Assembly (NCBI GenBank): GCA_001579985.1
Contig: LRSR01001427.1
Span: 1-37,833 of the forward strand
Reading direction: 5' to 3'
Length of the DNA stretch: 37,833 nt
Origin: Hypsibius dujardini
Taxonomy: Eukaryota > Tardigrada > Eutardigrada > Parachela > Hypsibiidae
Part shown: positions 9,661 to 20,275 of the stretch, one piece after another
Layout: every line of letters begins with the position of its first letter
How positions within the stretch are numbered: the stretch's first letter is position 1
The notes under the pieces: model-generated
What the model was told of the DNA's origin: nothing
The model's database searches: none
What the model saw: only the letters and a program-made list of their open reading frames with translations
Translations under genes and position numbers: made by a program

Positions 9661-11164
9661 CCGATCGTCAAAACGCAATCCTGCGCGTTTTGTTTCATCT
9701 CTTGGCAGGCCGCTAGACTACAATTAGTGATAAAATGCCAAATTCAATATTTAAATTTTAATTATATCAGTAACATTCCAAAATTGAACTTGCGGTACAG
9801 AAGATCAGTTAATGTATCCGGTACAGCATTAAGGGGCGATATGCCGTATAAAGGTAGGTCCAAAACTAGGGGGGGGTGAATTGAAAATGATTCCCTACTA
9901 AAGCCATTGAGAGGTTTTCAGAAACTAGTTTTTGCCTGGCAGGATCAGCTTTGAGTAACTTCTCGTCGATGGCAATTACATTTGGCAGGCAACCATGCTA
10001 CGTTAATCGATGATCACAAACCGTACATTTTGCCACCACTTCTGAATTTTTTTTGCGCTGTTTCTGCTCAATGTCTTCATAAATTCAAACTATTGTGGCA
10101 AGCGTACTGCGCTATATATTCTCGCGGCAGCTCTGTCGGCTGCTTCTTCTCCGGTTGAGGCCATCAGGACACAAATGGGCAACGCACTATCTATTTCTTG
10201 CTGACCATTTAAATATTCTTGAATTTGTTTTGTGACGACATACTTCTTAGTGCTTATAAACGAATTTTATTGAGGCAGTACAAATATGATGCATGTGTTC
10301 GCAAAAAAAGTTACCAGCTGACCGTTGAATGAAAACCCGTACCAGTAGAGTGTTGCAGTAGTTTCGAAATGCATGTAGTGATTTTCAAGAAATCGAATGC
10401 TCTTTCCTGATCACCATTTAATTGATTTGGATTGATAGTGCTTCCCTGTTTCGCAATCTCACTTTTTTTTATGCGTGTAATAAATGTCAAAGTTTTTTAT
10501 GTATTCGGATTTTCCAGAGCGAATTCACTCCAATTATACACATTTTCATTTGGTCGCTTCCTTTTTTCACTTAGCTTGTCACCTATTTTTGAATGGTCAA
10601 ATTTGAATGATAGTTGCCTCTTACAAAACTAACATTTTTTGGACCATCGTGAGAAATGCGAGTTCTTCCGGCACCGGACATAATTCATTTTCTTTGAAGC
10701 GGCAAATCATTTTCCGCCTCAGTTACGGTCACGGGCACAACGCGCACAAATGCCAGTGACAAGGGGCTCCCCCATCGCGACCAAAAAGCTTTTACTTTTA
10801 CTGCATTGTACTCATGCTTAAGAATGTGCTAAAATACACTCGAAGAGCATAGTTCAACAATCAATCGATATAAATTGTGGTAACATACGTAGGGCCATCT
10901 ATGTACTATCTCTGAAGAGTTTTTGATTTTTTAAAAATACAAGTTTGGGAAACTGTAAATTTTCTCAACGGAAAGAGCAAGAACACATTCTTACGCATTT
11001 GTGAATTGTGGTAGAAGTAAAAGATTTTGGATCAGAGTGGCGGAGTCTCTTGTGAGAATAAAATCCAAAAAGGATTCGTTGCAAGTATGTCATGTCCTTA
11101 ACTTAAGGTTTTACATGTGGGTGCGAAGTTATGGATGAATTTTATTGACGCAGTATAAGCTTTT
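9661..11164. other. Non-coding stretch
   Basis: No gene recognised. A 19-bp near-repeat, GAATTTTATTGAGGCAGTA, occurs at about 10262 and again with one change at about 11138. This may reflect an old dispersed repeat. Confidence 0.4.
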
Positions 11165-11690
11165 CTAGCACCTCATTGAAATTGAGCTGCTGTCAAACGG
11201 GTTGGGCGGCATTTGGCGTTGGCGCGAGACGGCAACGGCCACTCGTTGGAGTGATAGTTTTCCAGCTCGGTTTGCGCTATACCAAGCAGCGTTGATGGCA
11301 CGTCTCTCAGCCGACTGTCCCGGGGTTTCTGTAGCCCTTAATTGTAACCCTTGTGATGTGTCGGTTGCTCTTTTCTCAGGGAACTCATTACATGTTTCTG
11401 TAACTCGTCGACTGGTTTTCTGAGCAGCACTGGAAGTGCGACGTTCAACGGACTTATTAGGGGTTTCTGACGTTTTTCGACTGACGGTCTACGCAGCGTT
11501 GGCTATTTTGACGTTCAGCAGATTCAGTAGGGGTGCCAACAGTTTGCCGATTGGCATTCCGTGTTGCATCAGTTGAACGACGCTCGGCTGAGTGCGTAAA
11601 ACTTTGAGAGACCGTTTACGGGCATGTCTTTCTTGTTCTCTAAATTTTCGCTGCTCAGTTTCAAGAGGAATTTTGTTCATCGTTGTTATG
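11165..11690 (-). pseudogene. Remnant of a transposon-type repeat ORF (ETP-x-SAERR repeats)
   Basis: On the minus strand, decayed repeats of about 20-25 residues run across two frames: TEQRKFREQERHARKR (about 11665), GTPTESAERQ (about 11530), SETPNKSVERRTSSAA (about 11460), and TETPGQSAERRAINAAW (about 11310). Arg/Ala-rich repeats with the pattern R-x-(T/S)ETP-x-x-(S/A)AERR are common in the N-terminal part of large transposon ORFs, for example those next to PIF1-type helicases in Helitrons. One stop and at least one frameshift are present. The assignment to a specific element class is a guess, since no helicase or Rep motif was found. Confidence 0.4.
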
Positions 11691-13409
11691 ATGAGTTATG
11701 ATTCTCTTTCTCGAGCATTTGTCCGCTCACTACTTAAATTTCCAAACATTTTTGTCAAATCACCCAATAAAACAGTGTATAAAAGTCAAGTAATACATTA
11801 CATTGCATGAGATATGAAATCCGCGGGAACTTTTCTGTATGCAACCTGTTGAGGAAAACGTTTCTGTGTGAATTGCTATCTGTTAAAAATTCACACTCGA
11901 GCTTGATTTACATTCTAGTCCGAAAAGTAGGGCGTCCTAGATTACACTGGCCAATCGTCCACCTACGTCAAACGAATAAATAGAACAATCGATAAGCAAT
12001 TATGTATTTACTAGCAATCGATGCAATCGATGGAAAGACCGAGGAGCTCACTCAAATGCATTTTTCAACTGTTCTTGAGCAAACTTTCTAAAATCTGGAA
12101 TATGGTACATAAAACTCGTGTTGAATGAAGTAAGTCCGGTGTTAAAATTCAAACGCTCGAGCTTGATATAATGTACTGCCTCAATCATAAGCTGCTGCGT
12201 TTTAAACCCACCCGCAGATTTTGATTGCACACACTGCTTTACTGCAACGGGTTAGAGCGTTCAAATATTGATTGGGATCCGCCGTTTATTTTGACTGCAG
12301 TGAAGCACAGGGTGCATAGTCATAATGTACGGTTGAGTCTATTATGCAGCACTAAATGACTGAAACATTATAGTGCACTGTAGTCCAAAAGGTAGGGCGC
12401 CCTAAACTACACTGACCAATCACATGCGAGCACTGTATGTGATTAGCCCACCCATGATTGTTACACGCACACACATACGGACGGACAGACAGACAGACAT
12501 TCTCGATTTCTAATCACGGCACTGCAATTTAAAGGACCTCGTCGCTTCGCTTTTTGGTATGTTATGATCTTCACAAATCAATTTTATCAGGATATAAATT
12601 TAAATTATCTCAAAATTGCTGGGAATTAACGCGAGAAAAACATAGCCTATGACTGAACCCCAGTTTACAGTTCAAAAAACTGTTTAAAAAAGTATCATAT
12701 CACACAAAAATATCGGGAAGTTCGTTGATTTCACTACTTGATAATGGGCGTCAAGTCTCTTGTATTTAGTGTTGGCACGAGCTGCCCCTATACGAACACG
12801 GCGAATTAAAAACAATCATAGATAAAAGTCAATTTATCGAAACAGATAGTTCGAGTGGTAGGACCAATTACCAAAGCTTCAAGGTACAAGAAACACACAT
12901 CTGGACTGACTTTTTAATTAGTTTGATATATATTTTCTGTAATTGTTAAGAATGAGCGTCTGATTTGACAGAGGAGAGTAACGAAGGTATCCTTTTTCAA
13001 ACGATAACGGTTCAGTTAGACACCGAGCGGATACAGCGTCGCCAGATCCTGGTAAATATTTCTCGTGCAGTGAAGGCAACCAATCTTTTGAGGAACTCCT
13101 TGTGGAATGACTGATAGCGTATACGTTTTTGATTTTCCACATTGAAGTATGCCTCAGTGTGTCAAGACTTAAATTTAGAATTTTATCAATTATCGTACCC
13201 CATTTACATCCCAATCGAACCAGTTGCGCGTTGAGAGGCTGTTTGGGAGGGCAATCAATCTGTCAGTCAATCATTTGGTCAACCAGGCAATCAAGCAATC
13301 AGTCATTCAGTCATTCAGTCACTCACTCAGTCACTCAGTCAGCCACTTATTCAGTTTACCAAGAGGCGAAACAAAATTGAATGATGCAAAAAGCAGATGA
13401 CACCCTCGT
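11691..13409. other. Non-coding stretch with a duplicated ~45-bp motif
   Basis: No gene recognised. A motif around TAGTCCGAAAAGTAGGGCG...TACACTGGCCAATC (about 11924-11970) recurs at about 12381-12422 in the same orientation with several changes. The second copy contains the palindrome TAGGGCGCCCTA. A small GACA run lies at about 12481-12500. Short CAGT/CAATC runs lie at 13250-13350. Confidence 0.45.
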
Positions 13410-13713
13410 GACCACACCTCTTTGTTTCTTTGGCCTTTTGGTCCCTGTGCTTGAACGGGTAGTGAAAACCCATGGAAACGTGCAAATCACGCCTTTGCGC
13501 CCCACCTTGAAACTATTGAGCAGAAAATAATTATTGTTCAATAAAACTATTGAGCCAAATTAATTATTGCTCAATGAAACTATTGAGCTAAAATTAATTA
13601 TGGCTCAATGAAACTATTGAGCTTAAATTAATTATGGCTCAATGAAACTATTGAACAAAAATTATTCATTGAGCGAAAATTCAAAAACCTTTTGACACGG
13701 CGGGCGCTCCATA
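13410..13713 (+). repeat. Dispersed repeat family R1, copy B
   Basis: About 304 bp and inverted relative to 9424-9660. The interior (about 13510-13670) contains four units of roughly 34 bp of the form TTAATTATGGCTCAATGAAAC plus TATTGAGC, each able to form a 7-bp stem. The unit number differs between the copies, as in a minisatellite carried by a transposon. Confidence 0.75.
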
Positions 13714-13839
13714 GACGACGGGACAGGAAAACTGCGACAGTTTCCGTGGGAGACCCGATCACGTGCGTGACCTGGCCAGCCAAGTGTGCAGTGTAAGTGC
13801 ACAATAATCAAACAATCGAACAATCGAGCCCAAATTTGG

Positions 13840-13980
13840 TGTATCGAAATTGAGGAATTCGAAATTGGAAATGAAAGTTCCTACTTGGAAGTTCCACTTC
13901 CAAGTTTTACCCCCTAGGTGGAGACACCATCCACGGCAAAATTGCAATTACTCTTGATACCGCTATTGCTGTTGCTCACT
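13840..13980 (+). repeat. Dispersed repeat family R2, copy A
   Basis: Matches 14998-15160 in inverted orientation. Shared blocks include GTATCGAAA, a TTGGAA-rich section, TAGGTGGAGACACC and GGCAAAATT, and then CTTGATACCG. The two copies enclose about 1 kb of AT-rich DNA. Confidence 0.65.
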
Positions 13981-14997
13981 TAATTTAATATTAGAGTTTT
14001 TGCAAACGGTATAGGGCAACCGTACAGTATATTTTTTCATACTGTACGTATACACATACCGAAATGATTTTTAGTTCATTGCAAAGTGGTCCGAGTTCGA
14101 ACCAATTCCAGCCAACGCGAACAGCTACTCTCAATTTATCAATTGATTGAGCAAATTTATCTTTTGGCGGGAAGCGTCCTTGATTGATTTTTTGAGTGTT
14201 TTTCGATGCCGAAAATGCCCTATTTGTCCGAATTCATCCCTAACATGAATACTCAGAATGTCTTGATAGTTTAAGTTGGTCTCAGTTGATTTTTTTAGCT
14301 CAAATTTCCTGTTAGATTTTGTATATTAATATGTTTTTTTTTAATATAAATTATCATAAGTTGTGTGTTCTATATGTTGGTGATTCTGTGATTCGAAATA
14401 CCTTTTTTTAAATTGATTTAAGTAGTTCATTATCTTTTTATTTTTTTCGTTTGGTTTAATTTAAAATCAGACGTAATGTCACGTGCTGATTTTAATTTAA
14501 TTATAAACTGTAAAGTGGATTTATAATACCAGAAAAGACTTTTGTTTTAAAATAAAACATTTTTAATTTAAATTAAATCAGACTTTGATCAAGTGCTGAT
14601 TTTTATATTAATTTAAATACAAAATACTTGTTTTAAACAATACCATTGTGGAAGCGCAACGGGCTGCAAGTAATCAATCAATCTATCAATCGATACCACT
14701 GCAAACAATCAACCAATCCATCCACCTGCTGTGCTGACATTATTGAGTTCTGTTCTTTTCATTTTACGTTTTCTGGTTTTTTTCATGCTGGTGGAATTGA
14801 ATCAGCATGCTTTTGAGTTGTCGACTTCGCGGTTGTTCTTCTGGGTTGATCAATTGATCAATCATTGCGCTGCACCAGAATCCCGAAACCCGGTTTCCGC
14901 TGAGCTTTTTTTGCCGGCAAAAATGCGATTTGATTAATCCAACAACGGTATATGTCGTGCGTACTAAAATTTCGGCCTTATAAATTGTGGTTTTTTT
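13981..14997. other. AT-rich non-coding stretch between inverted R2 copies
   Basis: No gene recognised. Two AT-rich near-repeats at about 14464-14498 and 14574-14612 share AAATCAGAC and GTGCTGATTTT and can each form a short hairpin (AAAATCAG/CTGATTTT). A short (AATC)n lies at about 14672-14692. Confidence 0.45.
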
Positions 14998-15160
14998 CTG
15001 GCAAGGGAGCAATAGCAACATCGGTATCAAGGGCTGTTGTAATTTTGCCGTAGACGGTGTCTCCACCTAAGTTAAAACCTTTGGCGTTCCTCTTCCATGT
15101 TGGAAGCTTCAAATTGGAAATTCCACTTTGGAACTACCGCAGTTTCGATACGCCCCTTTG
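14998..15160 (-). repeat. Dispersed repeat family R2, copy B
   Basis: Inverted partner of 13840-13980. On the minus strand it reads TAGGTGGAGACACCGTC and continues through GGCAAAATTACAAC to CTTGATACCG. In one frame the block reads GGDTVYGKITTALDTDVAI. It could be decayed coding sequence of a transposon, but no family was recognised. Confidence 0.6.
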
Positions 15161-15444
15161 TTCTTTAGGTTGACGAGCTTAATAGCAACCGCGACCAAAT
15201 CACGGCAGCTCCGGAGCTCGGTTTGACCGGTGAGTGGACGATGTTAAACAAACCGAAGCAGACTTTTTATTTGTTTTTATTATTATATTATTATTATATT
15301 ATTATATTATTTACAAGGAATGATTCAGTGATTGAAATCTCTTCAGATGGTTCGTATGGTATGATCTCTCCACATGCACTGTGGCATACATTTGTTTGTT
15401 TTCTGTGGTTTTTTGCTTGTCGCAGTCTCGTAGAAAATCTTGTA

Positions 15445-15826
15445 CAGCTGCTTGCAGGTTACTTGCAAACTTTTGATTTAGTGTGGTTTGTCAAACAAGA
15501 CTACACGTTGTTTGACTGGTGAAAATTTCAAACGGCTTATCGATCAATCTCAATGTACACATTACGAATTTCGTTGCCCAGAAATCTTGATTTGTTGTCG
15601 TTTTCTTCGATTGCTTGAGTCTGTCACCCGTTTTCAGTTTCCACTGTGCCAAATTTCAGTCTTAATTTCAAATATACTTTCTAAATGAGTACAGACTACT
15701 TCTTTATGTTTGGTGACGAGATTTCGACCGGTTTTTGCTTTAAGAAATTAAAACTTTATAACATGTGTAGTCTTGCGGCTCACGATACGTCAAATCAAAA
15801 CTTTGCAAGTAACCTGCAAGTAGCTG
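15445..15826. mobile_element. 382-bp TA-flanked MITE
   Basis: Terminal inverted repeats of about 38 bp. The left arm begins CAGCTGCTTGCAGGTTACTT and ends near 15482. The right arm ends AACCTGCAAGTAGCTG at 15826. TA dinucleotides flank both ends (15443-15444 and 15827-15828). The interior has no intact ORF with recognisable similarity. It fits a Tc1/mariner-type non-autonomous element. Its outermost bases (TACAGCT) resemble those of the 102-bp element at 7717. Confidence 0.65.
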
Positions 15827-15828
15827 TA

Positions 15829-16229
15829 GTAGATAGGATTGATCGGGTCGTGAGTTAAGGCAGTTGAATAACAATTGAACGCCTCTTCATTGCGTCCACT
15901 TGCCATGTACTGGTTTCCCTGTGAGGACTCAGTATAATTAGTTACTAATTCTTAACAGTAATTACGTATTGAAATGATTCTCGCTCGTTGAGAATAGGCA
16001 GAACGTAGATCTCTTTTTGACCCAACTTACAAGGAAAAAATTACCAGTGCAACCTTCCACTCGTGACCAAAAAATTTTCTTGAATACCATGATTCCTAAC
16101 ATGATTTTAAAAAATATGACTCGCGGTAAAGAGTTCCCCGTTAAACGGGGAGAAATTCGGAAGATTTCAATTGGCGCATGTACATTGCAATAGTCATGAG
16201 CGCTTGATTGACTGATACGGCACTGTAAC
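15829..16229. other. Non-coding stretch
   Basis: No gene or clear repeat recognised between the MITE and the foldback element. Confidence 0.4.
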
Positions 16230-16648
16230 GGCACGTACTAAAACATGTGCTGTGCTCGTGTGCTGTACTGGTTGTGTACTCAAGTACAGTGCATTGCAGT
16301 ACCAATACAGTATTTTTGAATTTTTTTAACAAAATTGGACGAAAAACAACAATTTTTAAAGTAGCTAAAGCCAGGTTTTAATACAAGAAATATAAAAAAT
16401 ATATACGTGTTTTACCTAATTGTTCCCAAAAGAGCATTAATATTTTTTATATTAAAATCGGGCTTCAGCTACTTTAAAATGTGTTCTCATTTTTTTACAA
16501 GCGGTCAGAAAAATACTGTACTAGTACTGCACTGTACTTGAGTACACAACCAACACAGCACACGAGCACAGCACACGCGCACAGCACACGCGCACAGCAC
16601 ACGAGCAGAGCACACGAGCACTGCAAATGTTTTAGTACAGTACGTGCC
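16230..16648. mobile_element. Foldback element next to the GNPAT start
   Basis: A long imperfect palindrome. The left arm begins GGCACGTACTAAAACAT and the right arm ends ATGTTTTAGTACAGTACGTGCC. Both arms share TGTGCTCGTGTGCTGT, TTGTGTACTCAAGTACAG and CAGTATTTTT. Further inside, TTTAAAGTAGCT(A/G)AAGCC with a TTTTAATA tract faces its complement (about 16350-16385 versus 16445-16478). The right arm has extra copies of an 11-bp CACGCGCACAG / CACGAGCACAG unit (16559-16620). No target duplication was recognised. It ends 90 bp before the presumed GNPAT start codon, so it probably lies in the promoter or 5' UTR. Confidence 0.7.
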
Positions 16649-16738
16649 ATTCCATTTACCTATTGCTATTTACGTATTTCATTTCTCTTCCTTCCTCTGT
16701 TTCCAATTCCACCGAAAGAATTTGTCCAATCAAGCGGC

Positions 16739-18278
16739 ATGTTTACCCTGTGTTGTCAAACGGTGCCGCGACTGTTACATCTCGTAAAACAGGCGTTCAG
16801 GCTGCTCATACGATGGGTGCAGCTTCGAATGCGCCCTCGAAACTGTGGCTCGGCGGAGAGTCTTCCCGGCCCCATTTGCAGCGGCTACGAGGATCTACTG
16901 CGGACTCTCCGGCAAGTGGGCGATCTGCGGTGGACCTTCGCCACGCATGGACCGTCACAGAATCCGGCTAATATCAGTCCAGCAGCTGTGAAGGAGAGCG
17001 TACTGAGGAGCAGTCGCGTCGCTGAAGTGATTTCCAAGTTAGCGCGAGAGGTCCGTGGCATTGATTGATTGATCTGTTTAATATGCGGTTTAATTCTCTG
17101 GATATTACTTTGTTCCGATCGATGGATTGATTGATTTGACTGGTTATTTGGGACTGGAACGAGCCAATTTACTCGGTCAGTCAATCGCTCGATTGATTGA
17201 TTGGTTGGCTTGATGTTTTCCACTTATTGTTTTTAATTATCAGGACCCTTCGGCCAATGAGAAGGAGCTGTTGGCACGAGTACGGACTGTTCTGGAGGAG
17301 ATGGGGCATTCCTACAGCATTTGGTATATAAGACTGCTGGGATTTATTCTGATCAAAGCGGTGAGGCGGATGTACGAGCATATCTGGGTGAATGCAGAAG
17401 CGCTGAAGAAGTTGGAACCGCTCCTCAGCAAACGCAATGTACCAGGTTAGGTTGCGCTGTTTGAAAGCTACTGCACATTTTTTTTAATAATCTCTTTCCT
17501 AAATTTTTCATTCTTTGTGCATTTTATTGGAAAGTACAGATTATAAGCCTCTTCATTGATGGATGGAATGTGGAGCTTAATTTAAGAGTATGAGTTGAAG
17601 TCTGCATTTCGACTCACCCTCTGCTTGGTCGATAAATCAGCTCACTCGTGGGTTTCTTTGATGACAAGTGCTTGATTGTTTGATCGGTGCTGCTACTTAA
17701 ATTAAGAACTAAACGCCTTGTTTTTGCCCTTATTGTATTACACGATATGTGGCTTCAATATTCATATTAGCAAAAACAAATTTCAGTGGCTCGATATCGG
17801 TTGTTGAGGCAAACTGCATTAATTAATTGTGGTGATTGATGGTTCGCATCTTATCATTTCCCTTGTATGCCTCAGTGATTTTCATGCCGACACATCGATC
17901 ATATGCCGACTTCCTCCTGGTTTCCTTTGTGGCCTTCCATTACGGTTTGCCGCTCCCCACCATCGCATCCGGTATCGACTTTCTCGGCATGCGGGGAGTC
18001 AGCGACATTTTGCGGCGAGCCGGTGCCTTTTTTATTAGGCGGTAAGCATTTAAAATTTCAGGGCTCACTGCATTAGCTGGTAAAGTACAGGGATTAATGG
18101 GAAACTTATCGGTTCTAGGTCGTTTGCGGACGATCCACTGTACCGGACAGTGTTTGCGGAATACGTTCAAAGTATCCTCCAACAACCTCAACCGTTGGTA
18201 TGGTTTGGTATGCCTGTCTCTCTGTCTGTCTGCCTGTCTTCCTGCCTGTCTGCCTGCCTGCCTGCCTGTCTGTCTGTT

Positions 18279-18312
<34 letters not shown>

Positions 18313-18342
18313 CTTCGTCAGTCACATGTCTGCCTATCTACC

Positions 18343-18379
<37 letters not shown>

Positions 18380-19699
18380 GCTTCGTCAAACCACACTGTA
18401 CCGCTTTCTATTCCCGTTCAGGAGTTCTTCGTCGAAGGCACCCGCAGTCGCTCCGGAAAAAGCATCTACCCGAAAATTGGACTCTTGCAAGCTGCTACGG
18501 AAGTCTACCTACGCGGATCGGTTTCCGACGTAATGATCATTCCGATCAGCATCACATACGAGCGCACACTGGAGGAAAATCTCTACGCCCGAGAACTGTT
18601 GGGCGTTCCCAAGCCGAAAGAATCCACGTCGGCCCTGATAAAAGCCGCCGGTGTTTTGCGCGACAATTACGGTTCGATGTGGTTCCACTTTGGCACGCCC
18701 ATTTCCATTCGTGATTTCATGGAGGGGAAAGTGGACCGGTCAATGTACAACTTGATACCACGGAATCATGTGGCGGTGAAGACGGAAGAAGCCGCCTTGG
18801 TGAAAACGCTTGCATTTTCGGTGGTGCAGGAGCAGCAGCGAAACATTCGAATCCATGCCTGGACAATCTTGGCGACTGCTTTACTACACCGTCTCCGGAA
18901 AGGCCATACTAAGACATCCACAGAAGACATTCTGGCTGATTGTCTAACTTTGGAGGCGTTAATTAACCGGACGTTTTCGGTCGATAAGAGCATCCTTTTG
19001 GATATCGGCATGGATGCAGTTCGCCACTGTGCGTCGGTCCATAAAGACGTCATGCGGCTAAACGAAGAAGCGGCGTGTTTTGTTGAAATTCGTCCGGAAG
19101 CTCTGAAAAACGCCAAAGTTGTTCATATGCTCTTGGGACATTATCGCAATCAGCTCCTCCATCGAGTGTCACCCCAAGCCATGCGAGTGATCTCATCGCG
19201 AGTACCCTCCCTCTCGGACCACGACCCAGCAGCGTTTTTATCGCGCCTCTTCGCCTGGGAGTTTGTTTCGCACGACAGTTCGGCGGCTGCGGATTTTGAT
19301 CTGTCTTCCGGGGATGACGATTCTTCCACTGACCGATCTCTGTTGATCGAGTTGATCGAACCGTTTCTAGTGGGATACGCCATCGTTATTCGATTGCTAG
19401 TGCGTGATCGGTTCGCGACATCGGCGAGTCTAAAGACAGCTCGAGTACTGGCCAAGGATCTGCAGCGAACCATTGGCGTGGTCCTCGAGGCCGGGGCGTA
19501 CTCGGCGTTTGAGATCTTGTCGTTGGATCTTATATCCAACTGTATTTTGGCCTTGAAAAGTATGGGAGCATTGCAAACTGAATCTGATCAGTCGCTTTTG
19601 TTGAGGAGGGATGTGCTGGCTGATGTTGGTGCGCAGCTGGATGCGTTTTTGCAACCGGCTCTTTTGGTCGCAATTAGCGGCGCTATCGATTGTTTATGA
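16739..19699 (+). CDS. GNPAT: Dihydroxyacetone-phosphate O-acyltransferase (GNPAT), 5 exons
   Basis: Acylates dihydroxyacetone phosphate at sn-1, the first step of ether lipid (plasmalogen) synthesis in peroxisomes. Exons are 16739-17050, 17244-17445, 17876-18041, 18119-18197 and 18422-19699, all GT-AG and frame-consistent, giving 678 aa (the human enzyme is 680). All PlsC-type acyltransferase blocks are present: block I HRSYAD (H178, D183), the GIDFLGM...GAFFIRR region (204-227), block [14 protein letters not shown] (256-266) and block [12 protein letters not shown] (about 292-301). [11 protein letters not shown] follows and is characteristic of GNPAT rather than mitochondrial GPAT. The start was chosen because it gives family length and the exon reads straight into YEDLL. 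Intron 1 carries GATT repeats and intron 4 is almost all TGTC repeats. The C-terminus ends DCL, not the usual AKL/SKL peroxisome signal. Identification is confident; the first few residues are less sure. Confidence 0.93.
17060..17215. repeat. GATT-rich repeat in GNPAT intron 1
   Basis: Clusters of TTGATTGATT and GATCGATGGATTGATTG units fill much of the 193-bp intron. Confidence 0.7.
18205..18392. repeat. (TGTC)n microsatellite filling GNPAT intron 4
   Basis: CTGT/CTGC tetranucleotide array in two blocks. It begins within 10 bp of the donor at 18198 and ends about 30 bp before the acceptor at 18421. As a pyrimidine-rich tract on the sense strand, it probably takes part in acceptor recognition by default. 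Confidence 0.85.
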
Positions 19700-20275
19700 T
19701 GTGTATTCCCGGTCTGTGTTCTTCGTGACCAATTTGAGTAAAACTTTTGCGGTGTAAAAAGAACCCGTCTGGCGGCTGGCGAACCGGAAATATAATTTGT
19801 CCGTATGATGTAGGCAAATTTTGGCCAACGAGGTGACTGGACGCAGATTAATAATAAGTGTTGTGATTTCGTTCCTTCTTTGCCTATGGTATCCCAGACT
19901 GATATCAGAGTAAAGCATGATAGCCGCCGCGTGAATTTCAAGCCGCACCGTTTTGGGCGAAAGCTGTCAATTTTCGTAAAACTTTAGTGTACAATCACAA
20001 TTTTCTAATTTTTTAAGCAAAATGATGTAGTTTTAATGTTTAGTGCCAGGTGCGAGCAGACTTTATCAAAAGCTGAACGCCTTGTAATATTTTTATATTT
20101 TTATATTAGCCTGTTTTACTATGGCTTCCAAGTGGGAAAACGTATGATGCTGGAACGTTTCAACAACAAAATATTTACGGTTGAAACGTTTGAACACTGA
20201 AATGTCCAAACGTTCAAACGTTCAAGCGCTTGAACGCCCAAGTGATCGAAAGTCAGTCTGTTCGTTTGTGACTGT
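19700..20275. other. Non-coding stretch 3' of GNPAT
   Basis: Presumed GNPAT 3' UTR and intergenic DNA. No gene recognised. A short run of GTTCAAACGTTCAAGCG-like repeats lies at about 20208-20235. Confidence 0.4.

Noticed and set aside
11202-11423. 73-codon plus-strand open frame
   Set aside because: The minus strand gives a better explanation (transposon-type repeats); the plus frame has no recognisable features.
14085-14115. tRNA-like B-box (GAGTTCGAACC)
   Set aside because: No matching A-box at the right distance and no acceptor or T-stem pairing, so neither a tRNA nor a convincing tRNA-derived SINE.
18200-18420. Long plus-strand open frames rich in Cys-Leu-Ser-Val joined to the GNPAT coding exon
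   Set aside because: They come from the TGTC microsatellite in intron 4. The exon starts at 18422 after a good acceptor and joins in frame to 18197.
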